DNA of 32,658 nt from Collinsella sp. (GCA_019414265.1 DXMJ01000022.1:286-32943); one strand, 5' to 3'; shown: positions 24,248-32,658, counted from the first letter of the stretch. The notes: generated by a model not told the origin, from the sequence alone. Program-made: numbers and translations.

Positions 24248-24767
24248 ATCGAGCAAGACAGCTACAAACGAATATCGAATCTCAATTGAAGGTAACCCTT
24301 ATCCGCATGCTCTAGCTCTCACCAACCCAGCGGGAGACAACCTCAACATCAAAAGACATGGGTTCACGGGTCCACTAGGACAGCTATTGAGTCTTAAATA
24401 CACCGTTTATGACGATACAAATGAAAAGCTCTTTACTGTCGTCGACGGTGGCTTTAGTAACATGCCCAGGGTTGCGCTCGTCATCGAACATAAGGAAGTT
24501 GCGGTGTTCGATTATGGCCTAAACAGACTTGAGATGAAGTGCATAACGAACATACCGAATTACTCAATAAAAGGTAACTTCCTTTTTGGAGATTACGATA
24601 TATTCAGCCAACGGGAAGTGAGGGTATCTTCAGTTACCGTTCTTCAATGTGATAAACAATCGTGCTTTAGCATACAGGTTTTGGATAAAGCCGAATTAGC
24701 TGCCGCAATTGGCATACCCACAGCCATTGCCCTTCTTAGAGCTCGCATTGAAGAGCATCTCGAATAA
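24228..24767 (+). CDS. LURP-one-related / tubby C-like protein
   Basis: A 179-residue protein. After a short N-terminal tail, the blocks LKYTVYDDTNEKLFTV, MPRVALVIEHKEVAVF, NYSIKGNFLFGDYDIF and CFSIQVLDKAELAAAIGIPTAIALL follow the beta-strand order of the LOR/YxjI fold, which resembles tubby and phospholipid scramblases and ends in a hydrophobic helix. Such proteins are poorly understood and some are membrane-associated. The only sensible start is GTG at 24228, with GAGG (24215-24218) nine bases upstream, all inside the end of the precursor gene. No ATG occurs before residue 79. The position directly after the precursor is where immunity proteins are often found, so self-protection is a reasonable guess and nothing more. 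Confidence 0.72.
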   Translation: MVATGPKSSKTATNEYRISIEGNPYPHALALTNPAGDNLNIKRHGFTGPLGQLLSLKYTVYDDTNEKLFTVVDGGFSNMPRVALVIEHKEVAVFDYGLNRLEMKCITNIPNYSIKGNFLFGDYDIFSQREVRVSSVTVLQCDKQSCFSIQVLDKAELAAAIGIPTAIALLRARIEEHLE

Positions 24768-24793
24768 CTCGCAAATAGCAGTTGGTAGCAACG

Positions 24794-24827
24794 TTCAGGA
24801 GCTAGATAGTTTTTTCTGGCTCCTGAA
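24794..24827. repeat. Hairpin at the convergent ends of the tubby-like and ABC genes
   Basis: TTCAGGAGC (24794-24802) and GCTCCTGAA (24819-24827) form a perfect 9-bp stem over the ABC stop codon. A run of six T lies in the loop, not after the stem, so this is an imperfect candidate for a shared terminator. Confidence 0.45.
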
Positions 24828-26406
24828 ACTGTATTACATAGTCTGCAAATTGTTCAAAACCATGTCCATGATCCGCAATGATGACGATACGCTCTTTCAT
24901 CTCCTGTGCAACCACCGCCTTCAAAAAGGATATCGAAGCATTATCTAAATTGTTGCAAGGCTCATCCAAAATAATAATAGAATAGCTGCTCAGAAAGGCC
25001 CTACAAAGTAATAGAGAAGCCAGTTCTCCGCCAGACAAATTGTGTCCCCTAGTTCCAATGATGGGATTGGCTTCAAATAATTTATCGAGGCTAAAACCCT
25101 TCAAAAGATAGATGAGTTTTTCAGAGTCAATATCTACAAGACCATAGTAAAGAGCCTTCCTGAAAGTTCTCCCCATTATCAAATGTCTTTGCGGCATAGT
25201 TGCGCAGGGTAGCTGGATTAAAGTCAAGCCATCGAAAATGACAGTAGACTCATTAACACACAGTCTGCCGGCAACTGGCGACAATAATCCATTCAATACT
25301 TCCAGAAATGAAGATTTGCCACATGCATTAGGGCCGCTTACTAAAACCAGACAAGGTGCCTGTATCGTGCAATCTGGAATTGTTATCCTCTCATTAGTTT
25401 CGCTCGACGAAAACGAGAGACTGATTCCTTTCCAACTAATTCGATCAGCGTGATCGAAGCATATCAAATTAGGTTTTCCAGCTTCCAAAAGACGACGTAA
25501 TTCCAAGACACGGCGCAACGACCTAAACGACGGCTGAAGCTGAGCCCAACAATTCAGAACAAGAGGAAAAGGAGAATAGCATAGAAGCACAAGTTGATAA
25601 CTCTGCACCGCAATCCCGACCGTCAGCCCGCGCTTTAACACAAGGAAAATAAGCAGCAGAACTGAAAGCAAGCCAGTAATGATGTTGCCAGCGTTAACTA
25701 TTTCAGTTGCCAATCTCGCAAAGACACTCTCCTCAACTCGAGAGTTCCTGCAGGCTTTAAGCATCTTTTTATAGCGAAGTAATTCCAAGTTAATTGAACG
25801 AGAAATTCGAATGTAAAGTCGACAATTTATTAGCTGGGCTAAATAAGCAGAACCCCTCGCCTGGGCCTCCAATGCCTTTTCGCTCTTAGTCGATAGCTTA
25901 CTAAGAGCGAACGGATATAGAAGCGAAATAAACAATGCCGAAACACAAACAGGGATCAAAAGCAACAAAGAGATATTAGATAGCGCCACAAACGATGCCA
26001 AACCCGTCACTAGGCACGGAAGAAACGCAGTTGTAAATATTCCAATCATCGGCTGTAGGTTCCCAGCCTCTTCAATGCGCGATAACAGGTAGTCACTGTC
26101 TTTTGCTAAAACTAAGGGCCGCTCTAAAGCACGGCGGGCAAGCAATCTATAGAAGCAGTTAGCGCCATCGGAAGCCAATTGCTCCGCATATTTTGATCTG
26201 AACAGGTTTGTCACCAGCTCAACTGAGAGCAATACTAGCAGGCCTAACCCAATGTATAAAACGTTACGATAATTAGAGCGAAGCAGGCCATAGTCTATAA
26301 TCAACGATTCAGCTTTAACAACAGACAGCTCCACCAGGGCAGATAAAATGCAGAGCACCATCAACTTGATTACTGTCGTCTTATTTTGAATAAAAAGCTC
26401 TGGCAT
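24802..26406 (-). CDS. ABC exporter with fused membrane and ATPase domains
   Basis: A 534-residue half-transporter. The first 300 residues contain about six hydrophobic segments. The ATPase part has Walker A GPNACGKS (358-365), signature LSGGE (457-461), Walker B SIIILDEP (D481, E482) and the switch H513. No C39 peptidase domain is present, so leader removal would need another protease. It points towards the RiPP operon and shares its low GC, so peptide export or resistance is the likely role. A TATAAT-like -10 lies near 26429-26434 on the minus strand, with GAGGGGA before the ATG. The family level is certain; the substrate is inferred from context. Confidence 0.88.
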   Translation of the reverse strand: MPELFIQNKTTVIKLMVLCILSALVELSVVKAESLIIDYGLLRSNYRNVLYIGLGLLVLLSVELVTNLFRSKYAEQLASDGANCFYRLLARRALERPLVLAKDSDYLLSRIEEAGNLQPMIGIFTTAFLPCLVTGLASFVALSNISLLLLIPVCVSALFISLLYPFALSKLSTKSEKALEAQARGSAYLAQLINCRLYIRISRSINLELLRYKKMLKACRNSRVEESVFARLATEIVNAGNIITGLLSVLLLIFLVLKRGLTVGIAVQSYQLVLLCYSPFPLVLNCWAQLQPSFRSLRRVLELRRLLEAGKPNLICFDHADRISWKGISLSFSSSETNERITIPDCTIQAPCLVLVSGPNACGKSSFLEVLNGLLSPVAGRLCVNESTVIFDGLTLIQLPCATMPQRHLIMGRTFRKALYYGLVDIDSEKLIYLLKGFSLDKLFEANPIIGTRGHNLSGGELASLLLCRAFLSSYSIIILDEPCNNLDNASISFLKAVVAQEMKERIVIIADHGHGFEQFADYVIQFQEPEKTI

Positions 26407-26516
26407 ATGTCCATCCCCTCAACTAATAATTATAGCTAGAAAGATGGCATTTTTATTCTATAGCCTCAAGCCGCACGCTTTGCTGACGTCAAATCTTGTC
26501 ATTACAAACATGCACC

Positions 26517-27236
26517 TTAGCGCTTAAGACTCGTGGACTGCCAGTCAGCTATGATGCGGGCCCATTTCCTGTGCAGGTCGCGTTCGCGGTCGATAAACAT
26601 GATGGCAAACGCGATAAACAGCAGCACGCTCGCCACCGCAATGGCGTGCAGGCCCATGCGCTCAATACACCAGTTGCCCAGCACGGCGCCAAACACAAAG
26701 GTGAAGATCACGCCAAAGTACAGTGCGCCGTTTTCCAAAAAGCCGCGCTTGTGGGTAATGATGTAATCGTCCACGTTTTGCAAGGCATTACGGAGGTTGC
26801 CGATACACATGGTCGTGGCGATGCCGTGTCCATGAATCTTGCGGAAGCTCTCGACCTGCATGCCGCAGGCAAACGAAGTAAGGCAGTTGGCGAGCAGGTT
26901 GAAATCGCCACCGGGAATAAAACTCACGCCCAGCAAGATGACGGCTTCAAAAAACACCGTCACTTGGCGCCAGTGAATCACGCTGCCAAACCGTTCGTGT
27001 ACCAGGTCGGCAAGCATAATGCCCACGGCAAACGACACCACGGGGAAGAAGTAGCGCCCCGCAAGTGCCCAATTGCCCTCCGAGATGCTCACGCCCACAA
27101 GCAGGATGTTGCCCGTCTGCGCGTTTGCGAAAACATGGTCGCGCCCAATGTACGAATACACATCCATAAAGCCGCCGGCGAGCGCCAAGATGATGCCCAG
27201 CTCAATGGACTCCGATATCTGTTTGGCACGCTGCAT
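26517..27236 (-). CDS. DUF1275 (YoaK-like) membrane protein
   Basis: A 239-residue protein with about six hydrophobic segments. GGFMDVYSYIGRDHVFANAQTGN near the N-terminus (about residues 16-38) is the hallmark of the DUF1275/YoaK family of small membrane proteins, whose transport substrate is unknown. I start at 27236, where AAGGAGG lies about ten bases upstream and family members begin with MQR-type sequences. A frame extending 77 residues further upstream has no family resemblance. It is divergent from ygiQ. The GC content is host-like, marking the end of the AT-rich island. Confidence 0.9.
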   Translation of the reverse strand: MQRAKQISESIELGIILALAGGFMDVYSYIGRDHVFANAQTGNILLVGVSISEGNWALAGRYFFPVVSFAVGIMLADLVHERFGSVIHWRQVTVFFEAVILLGVSFIPGGDFNLLANCLTSFACGMQVESFRKIHGHGIATTMCIGNLRNALQNVDDYIITHKRGFLENGALYFGVIFTFVFGAVLGNWCIERMGLHAIAVASVLLFIAFAIMFIDRERDLHRKWARIIADWQSTSLKR

Positions 27237-27417
27237 CGTCGTGCATCCTCCTTGTTGACGACCCTCTCGTGCGTTGGCGGAGACATAGCCGCCGTTCATA
27301 CTGTAACCCATTGACAACATGGCGTGCGCGCGAGACGGGTTCTCCAACGCGCAGATACACAGTCTGGAAACAAACGGCGGGCGCGGCACCGACACCCGAG
27401 ACCTCGTGTACTCCACC

Positions 27418-27446
27418 AGTCTTTTTAGCCCCGTCCTAAAAAGACT
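27418..27446. promoter_or_regulatory. Perfect inverted repeat upstream of ygiQ
   Basis: AGTCTTTTTAG-N7-CTAAAAAGACT forms an 11-bp perfect inverted repeat. It ends four bases before TACAAT (27450-27455), a likely -10 for ygiQ, so the repeat covers the place where a -35 would be. That placement suggests an operator. Alternatively it is a hairpin with T-rich arms. Confidence 0.55.
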
Positions 27447-27486
27447 GGTTACAATTACGTGCAGCATACAAACACCGGGAGGGATC

Positions 27487-29613
27487 GTGGCAAAAAAGCC
27501 TCAGCACGCTCAGAACAACCAGCGCAGTCAGCAGGGCAAACAGGGCCAGCAGCGAAAGCGCGGCGGTAAGGCACAGGCCACAACCGTCAAGGCGACACCC
27601 GTCCGCCCCTGGCGTCCGGGCCGCGACAAGTTCCTCCCCGTCAGCCGCGCCGATATGGACGCGCGCGGCTGGGACCAGTGCGACTTTGTCTACATCTGCG
27701 GCGACGCCTACGTGGACCACCCTAGCTTTGGCATGGCCATCATCAGCCGCGTCCTCGACGCGCACGGCTACAAAGTGGGCATTATCTGTCAGCCCGACTG
27801 GACCGACCCCGCCAGCATCACGGTGCTTGGCGAGCCACGCCTGGGCTTTCTCGTCAGCGCCGGCAACATGGACTCCATGGTCAACCACTATTCGGTGACC
27901 AAGCACCGCCGCCACACCGACGCCTATACCCCTGGTGGCGAGGAGGGTCACCGCCCCAACCGCGCCGTCACGGTCTACGGCAACCTCATCCGCCAAACGT
28001 TCAAGGACGCCCCCATCATCATCGGCGGCATCGAGGCAAGCCTGCGCCGACTGGCCCACTACGACTACTGGCAGGATAAGCTCAAGCGCTCGGTGCTGCT
28101 CGACTCGGGCGCCGACATCCTCATCTACGGCATGGGCGAGCACGCGATTGTCGAGATCGCCGACGCGCTCGACGCGGGGCTGCCCGTCGATCAGATCACC
28201 TATATCAACGGCACCGTCTACCGCACCAGCTCGCTCGACGAGGTCTACGACTACGACTTGCTGCCCAGCTGGGACGACCTTGCCGCCGACAAGCTCAATT
28301 ACGCGCGCAGCTTCAATGTGCAGCAGCAGAATATGGACCCCATCACCGGGCATCGTCTGGCAGAGCCCTACCCCAACAGCGTCTATGTGGTGCAGAACCC
28401 ACCGTCGGCCACGCTCACCACCGACGAGATGGACGAGGTGGCCGAACTCCCCTACGCACGCGACTGGCATCCCGACTACGACGCGGCAGGCGGCGTGCCA
28501 GCCTTTGCCGAGATCAAGTTTTCCATTAGCTCCAACCGCGGTTGTTTTGGCGAGTGTTCGTTTTGCGCCCTCACCTTCCACCAGGGCCGCGTGTTGCAGA
28601 TGCGCAGCCACGACTCGATCATGCGCGAGGCCGAGCTGCTCACACGCGATCCCGAGTTTAAGGGCTACATCAACGACGTAGGCGGACCGACGGCCAACTT
28701 TAGCCGTCCCGCCTGCGACAAGCAGCTCAAGCACGGCGTGTGCAAGAACAAGCGCTGCCTATGGCCGAGCGTGTGCAAGAACATGGTGGTCGACGAGAGC
28801 GGCTACACGCAGCTGCTGCGCGACCTACGCCAGCTGCCGGGCGTCAAGAAGGTCTTCGTCCGCAGCGGCATCCGTTTTGACTACACTATGGCCGATGCCT
28901 CGGACGAGTTTTTGCGCGAGCTGCTGGAGCACCATGTCTCGGGCCAGCTACGCGTGGCGCCCGAGCATGTGAGCGACGCGGTGCTCTCCGTGATGGGCAA
29001 GCCGAGCCGCGCCGTCTACGATGCGTTCTGTCGCAAATTTGAGCGCCTGAACCGCGAGTACGAACTCAAGCAGTACGTGGTGCCGTATCTGATCTCGAGC
29101 CACCCCGGCTCGACGATGAAGGAAGCCGTGGACCTTGCCGAGGCCGTGCGCGACATGGGCTACATGCCCGAGCAGGTGCAGGACTTCTACCCTACGCCGT
29201 CCACCATGTCGACCTGCATGTACTACACCGGCGTGGACCCGCGCACCATGGAGCCGATCTACGTGGCGCGCGACCCGCACGAGAAGGCTATGCAACGCGC
29301 GCTCATCCAGTATCGCAAGCCCGAGAACTACAAGCTGGTGCGCGAGGCGCTAGAGAAGGCCGGGCGTCGTGATCTGATCGGCTATACCAAGCATTGCCTG
29401 ATTCGCCCCGTGCCGCCACGCCCGGGCGAGACGTCTGCCGGCGGTGGGCATGGCACCGGCAAGAAGGGCGGCAAGGCCCACGGTGGCGCCGCCGGCAAGG
29501 GGCCCAAGGGCAGCAAGGGTCACGGCGGTATGTCCCGCGCGCAGAACACTGCCGGTCGCAATCGCGCGGCACAGGGGCGTCAGGGCGCCAACGGAGGCGG
29601 CAGACGCAACTAG
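27487..29613 (+). CDS. ygiQ: YgiQ family radical SAM protein
   Basis: A 708-residue member of the UPF0313/YgiQ radical SAM family. The cluster motif is CFGECSFCAL (C-x3-C-x2-C), and DVGGPTANF and RVAPEHVSDAVL are typical of the family. Its reaction is not established. The GTG at 27487 is the probable start: GGAGG stands four bases before it, and homology begins after a basic, Gln-rich N-terminal tail. The last 60 residues are a Gly/Lys/Arg-rich low-complexity tail that may bind nucleic acid. Unlike the maturase at 21333 it has host-like GC content. It converges on the PTS gene. Confidence 0.9.
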   Translation: MAKKPQHAQNNQRSQQGKQGQQRKRGGKAQATTVKATPVRPWRPGRDKFLPVSRADMDARGWDQCDFVYICGDAYVDHPSFGMAIISRVLDAHGYKVGIICQPDWTDPASITVLGEPRLGFLVSAGNMDSMVNHYSVTKHRRHTDAYTPGGEEGHRPNRAVTVYGNLIRQTFKDAPIIIGGIEASLRRLAHYDYWQDKLKRSVLLDSGADILIYGMGEHAIVEIADALDAGLPVDQITYINGTVYRTSSLDEVYDYDLLPSWDDLAADKLNYARSFNVQQQNMDPITGHRLAEPYPNSVYVVQNPPSATLTTDEMDEVAELPYARDWHPDYDAAGGVPAFAEIKFSISSNRGCFGECSFCALTFHQGRVLQMRSHDSIMREAELLTRDPEFKGYINDVGGPTANFSRPACDKQLKHGVCKNKRCLWPSVCKNMVVDESGYTQLLRDLRQLPGVKKVFVRSGIRFDYTMADASDEFLRELLEHHVSGQLRVAPEHVSDAVLSVMGKPSRAVYDAFCRKFERLNREYELKQYVVPYLISSHPGSTMKEAVDLAEAVRDMGYMPEQVQDFYPTPSTMSTCMYYTGVDPRTMEPIYVARDPHEKAMQRALIQYRKPENYKLVREALEKAGRRDLIGYTKHCLIRPVPPRPGETSAGGGHGTGKKGGKAHGGAAGKGPKGSKGHGGMSRAQNTAGRNRAAQGRQGANGGGRRN

Positions 29614-29667
29614 CGCGGCGAGGCGGCATGCCGCCGTTGGCGACACGACACGCCCCACCAATAAAAT

Positions 29668-29710
29668 GCCGCTCGCTGGGGCGTCGCAGAACGATTCCCC
29701 GGCGAGCGGC
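29668..29710. terminator. Hairpin between convergent ygiQ and PTS genes
   Basis: Arms 29668-29681 and 29697-29710 pair over 14 positions with one wobble (GCCGCTCGCTGGGG against CCCCGGCGAGCGGC). On the minus strand the stem is followed by ATTTTATT, which suits a terminator for the PTS operon. On the plus strand the downstream tract is weaker. Confidence 0.8.
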
Positions 29711-29739
29711 CGATTAATATTGTCTATCTCAAAACGTCG

Positions 29740-31110
29740 TTACTTTTTGTCGAAACGACCATAGAGCGCAAACGAGAGCGCCGCAGAGATAACCCAAGTC
29801 AAAGCGATGCAGACGATAATCATGATCAGGTTCATGGGATTGCCGCTTGGATCGGCATAAACGGGCAACGAGGTAATGCCGGGCATAACAAAGCCGAAGC
29901 ACTTTGCGCCGAGAACAACGGTAAGCGCACCGCCAATGCCATCCGCAATCATCGCAGCGATAAGCGGAATCCTGTTAGGAACCTGAACGGTAAACAAGGC
30001 GGGCTCGGAAATTCCCATAAATGCTGAGAAGGCGCACGTCATTGCAGCGGACTTGAGCTTTTCGTCGGTCATGCGCAGGGCTGCACCAAAAGACGCACCG
30101 CTTTCGGCGAGGTTATGGCAGAAAGAGATCGGGAGCAGATAGTCATACCCAAGCGTTGCGATATTGGAAATCTGGATAGGGCTCGTTGACTGATGCATGC
30201 CGAAGAGCACGATAAGCGGCATAAAGAAGCCCAGCAGAAAACCGGCAACGGGGCCTAACGTCGAGAATAGCCAAACGATACCGTTGGCAAGACCAAGACC
30301 GCACCAGGCACCAATCGGAGCGAGCACAAACAGGTTGACGGGAATCACGATAGCAAGGGAGAGCGCCGGAACGACAACGAGCTTAAAAAGATCCGGCACG
30401 ACTTTGTCGATTGCACGATATACAAAAGACAAGCCAATGACGCCAAAGATAACCGGGAACACGGAATCGGCGTAGCTAAAAATCGGCACCGCAAAACCGA
30501 ACAGCGCAAGGGGCGTCTCGCCCGTACCGACAGCGTTGACAATGGTCGGGTACATCAGCGATCCGGCAACACAAAGCGCAAGCGAACGGTTGACCCGGAA
30601 CTTATCAGCTGTAGACATTGCCAGCAAAAACGGCAAGAAGTAGAACGGGATATCCGAAATCATATTGAATATCGCAAAGTCGCCGGCACCCGTGTCGATT
30701 CCAAAAGCCGCGATAGCAGCCAGGATGCCCTTTACGATGCCTCCCGCCACCAGTGCGGGAATGATAGCGGAAAAGATGCCGGTGATGATATCGAATACGC
30801 GAGCCGAACCTTTTTGGAGCTCAGGCTGCTCGGCGTCGGCGGAGACCTCGCCACCCATCCTGTCACCTAGCATGGGCTCCAATTCGTCATATACCGACCC
30901 CACGCTGGCGCCGATGATAACTTGCCACTGTCCGTCTTTAACCTGCGCGCCCAAGGCGCCGTCAAGCGTCTTAAGGGCCTCCAGGTCTGCCTTGCTATCG
31001 TCCTTCAGGTTGAATCTGAGCCTTGTAATGCAGTGCGTTGCCATAACAACGTTATCGGCGCCGCCCACGAGCTCGAGGACACGAGCGGCCAGTTCCTTCT
31101 TGTCTGCCAC
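29740..31110 (-). CDS. PTS beta-glucoside permease, IIBC
   Basis: Imports and phosphorylates a beta-glucoside. The N-terminal EIIB domain has the phosphocysteine in ATHCITRLRF (C27 with the start used here). The rest is an EIIC domain with about ten membrane segments, including MHQSTSPIQ and GISEPALF, features of the BglF family. No EIIA domain is fused (456 residues), so EIIA must come from elsewhere. The GTG at 31110 has AGGAG eight bases upstream. The GTG at 31119 overlaps that site, so I prefer the later start. It follows the GH1 gene closely and probably shares its mRNA. Confidence 0.9.
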   Translation of the reverse strand: MADKKELAARVLELVGGADNVVMATHCITRLRFNLKDDSKADLEALKTLDGALGAQVKDGQWQVIIGASVGSVYDELEPMLGDRMGGEVSADAEQPELQKGSARVFDIITGIFSAIIPALVAGGIVKGILAAIAAFGIDTGAGDFAIFNMISDIPFYFLPFLLAMSTADKFRVNRSLALCVAGSLMYPTIVNAVGTGETPLALFGFAVPIFSYADSVFPVIFGVIGLSFVYRAIDKVVPDLFKLVVVPALSLAIVIPVNLFVLAPIGAWCGLGLANGIVWLFSTLGPVAGFLLGFFMPLIVLFGMHQSTSPIQISNIATLGYDYLLPISFCHNLAESGASFGAALRMTDEKLKSAAMTCAFSAFMGISEPALFTVQVPNRIPLIAAMIADGIGGALTVVLGAKCFGFVMPGITSLPVYADPSGNPMNLIMIIVCIALTWVISAALSFALYGRFDKK

Positions 31111-31121
31111 GACAATCACTC

Positions 31122-32600
31122 CTACCCAAGATCCTCGCCATTAGTGGCGATACATTTCTGATACCAATAGAAAGAGTCTTTACGCGAGCGCTCCGCAGTG
31201 CCGTTGCCGCAATTATCCAGATCGACATAGATAAGCCCGTAGCGCTTGTCCATCGTAAGAGGACCGCAGGCAACAAGGTCAATGAATCCCCAGATCATGT
31301 ATCCGCGCACGTCAACGCCATCGATCACCGCTTCTTTAAGGCACTTTATGTGCTGGCGCAAATAATCGATTCGATACTCGTCGTGGATGCTGCCATCCTC
31401 CTCGACTACATCAGATGTACCGAGGCCGTTCTCGGCGATATACAGAGGCAGCCCATAGCGGTCATACATCTGGTTAAGGGTAACCCTCAGGCCAATGGGA
31501 TCGAGCTGCCAGCCCCACTCACTCGTCTCGAGATAAGGGTTCTTGTTTGCCATGACCAGATTACCCGCAGTCTTCTCCCATCCCTGATCGCAGGTGGATA
31601 CCTGGGAAAAGTAGTACGAAAAGGCCAGGAAGTCGACCGTGTTGCGAGCGATGAGCTCTTCATCGCCCGGTTCCATTTGAATCTCGATATCACACGCATC
31701 GAAATAGCGATTCATATAAGCGGGGTATTTTCCACGAGCCATCACGTCCGTATAGAACCAGTTGGAATACTGGTCGTCGTGAATAGCCTGCATGTTATCT
31801 TCGGGACGGCAGGTGGCGGGATACGTACAGAATCGAGCGATCATGCCGCCAACGGGAGTATCGGGCGAAAGACGATGGACAATCTCGACGGCACGCGCAT
31901 TGGCAACGAACTCGTGGTGCAGGCACTGGAAGATGGCTCGATCGAAGTTCTCCCCCTCTTCGTCTTTGACCAGACAGACCCCGTCCCAAGGCGAAAAACG
32001 CGCTGCATTGAACTCGTTAAAAGGCAGCCAGAAATCGACCAGATCGCCCAATTCCGTAACGATTGTCTCGACATAGCGGGCGAAGAAATCAATCGTCTTG
32101 CGATTCTTCCATCCCCCATATGTGGTGACAAGATTTACCGGGATGTCATAGTGGAGCATGGTGACGAAGGTTTTAATGCCGTGCTTTTTGCACTCACCCA
32201 GCATGCTTCGATACCACTCGATGCCTTCGCGGTTAGGCTCAAGATCATCTCCGTTAGGATAGATTCGGCTCCAGCAAATAGAAGTGCGGAACAGCTTGAG
32301 GCCCATCTCCGCAAAAAGCGCGATGTCCTCACGGTAGTGATGATAGAAGTCGTTACCGCGCCTAAACGGGTAGAACTCAACACCATCATCTGCGAGAGCG
32401 TTCATTAGTTCGTCATGGCAGAAGGGGTTGTTTTGATGCTTGTCCTCAATCTGGTCATGAGTCCAGGTACCATCCAGCCATCGACAATCCTGCGTCGACT
32501 TTCCCTTTCCGCCCTCATTCCAGGCGCCATCGGCCTGCGAGCACGATATGGCTCCGCCCCATAAAAAGTCGGAGTCAAACCCATGTTTTAACTTACTCAT
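31122..32600 (-). CDS. GH1 6-phospho-beta-glucosidase
   Basis: Cleaves phosphorylated beta-glucosides delivered by the adjacent PTS. The 492-residue protein starts with FLWGGAISCSQADGAWNEGGKG, a standard GH1 opening. The acid/base is E196 in LPFNEFNA and the nucleophile is E390 in YIAENGLG. AGGAGGG lies six bases or so before the ATG. It is first in a two-gene operon with the PTS IIBC gene. The regulator, often a BglG-type antiterminator, is not seen in the 58 bases to the window edge. Substrate choice (cellobiose, arbutin, salicin) is not decided by sequence. Confidence 0.93.
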   Translation of the reverse strand: MSKLKHGFDSDFLWGGAISCSQADGAWNEGGKGKSTQDCRWLDGTWTHDQIEDKHQNNPFCHDELMNALADDGVEFYPFRRGNDFYHHYREDIALFAEMGLKLFRTSICWSRIYPNGDDLEPNREGIEWYRSMLGECKKHGIKTFVTMLHYDIPVNLVTTYGGWKNRKTIDFFARYVETIVTELGDLVDFWLPFNEFNAARFSPWDGVCLVKDEEGENFDRAIFQCLHHEFVANARAVEIVHRLSPDTPVGGMIARFCTYPATCRPEDNMQAIHDDQYSNWFYTDVMARGKYPAYMNRYFDACDIEIQMEPGDEELIARNTVDFLAFSYYFSQVSTCDQGWEKTAGNLVMANKNPYLETSEWGWQLDPIGLRVTLNQMYDRYGLPLYIAENGLGTSDVVEEDGSIHDEYRIDYLRQHIKCLKEAVIDGVDVRGYMIWGFIDLVACGPLTMDKRYGLIYVDLDNCGNGTAERSRKDSFYWYQKCIATNGEDLG

Positions 32601-32658
32601 TTGCCCTCCTTGATCGGATGCTCCAGCGGATAACCCAATACTAGGAAGAACAAGATGC

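Noticed and set aside
27237..27467. N-terminal extension of the DUF1275 protein
   Set aside because: The extension has no family similarity, and the strong ribosome binding site belongs to the ATG at 27236.

Overview
This 32.7 kb window looks like a chromosome segment from a high-GC Gram-positive, most likely Collinsella or a close relative in the Coriobacteriia. That assignment is an inference from strong GC bias at third codon positions, consistent GGAGG-type ribosome binding sites, and the gene set (actinobacterial-style DnaE, AddAB-like nuclease pair, YerC/TrpR-like regulator, FucO, M42 peptidase, beta-glucoside PTS with GH1). No rRNA, tRNA, CRISPR array, insertion sequence or integrase is visible.

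Layout. Positions 1-4.9 kb, minus strand: dnaE followed closely by the 5' part of a SWIM zinc-finger protein that runs off the left edge. 5.1-6.3 kb: an MFS transporter of lower GC, probably acquired. 6.4-13.9 kb, minus strand: a DUF3284-like protein, then an addB-addA pair for double-strand-break processing, with an inverted repeat between. 14.0-19.2 kb: a YerC/TrpR-like regulator, a small holin-like membrane protein, an Rrf2 regulator divergent from cysK, mnmA, and an M42 aminopeptidase. 19.2-19.85 kb is a structured non-coding stretch ending in the fucO terminator. fucO (lactaldehyde reductase) is at 19.8-21.0 kb.

The most interesting part is the AT-rich island at about 21.1-26.5 kb. On the plus strand it carries a tightly packed operon: a radical SAM/SPASM peptide maturase, a TIGR04066-like maturation protein, an acyl-carrier-related small protein, a previously hidden 59-residue Cys-rich peptide (24068-24247) that overlaps both neighbours, and a LURP-one/tubby-like protein. 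A convergent ABC exporter closes the island. The set matches, from memory, the CLI_3235-type (CcpM) ribosomal natural-product systems known mainly from clostridia. The tubby-like protein appears to be a new companion. The likely scheme is: peptide made, modified by the radical SAM enzyme with help from the two accessory proteins, exported by the ABC protein. The tubby-like protein could provide self-protection or membrane-linked handling (inference).

26.5-32.6 kb returns to host-like composition: a DUF1275 membrane protein divergent from a YgiQ-family radical SAM protein, then a minus-strand beta-glucoside operon (GH1 6-phospho-beta-glucosidase followed by a PTS IIBC permease). A strong hairpin lies between the PTS gene and ygiQ, which converge.
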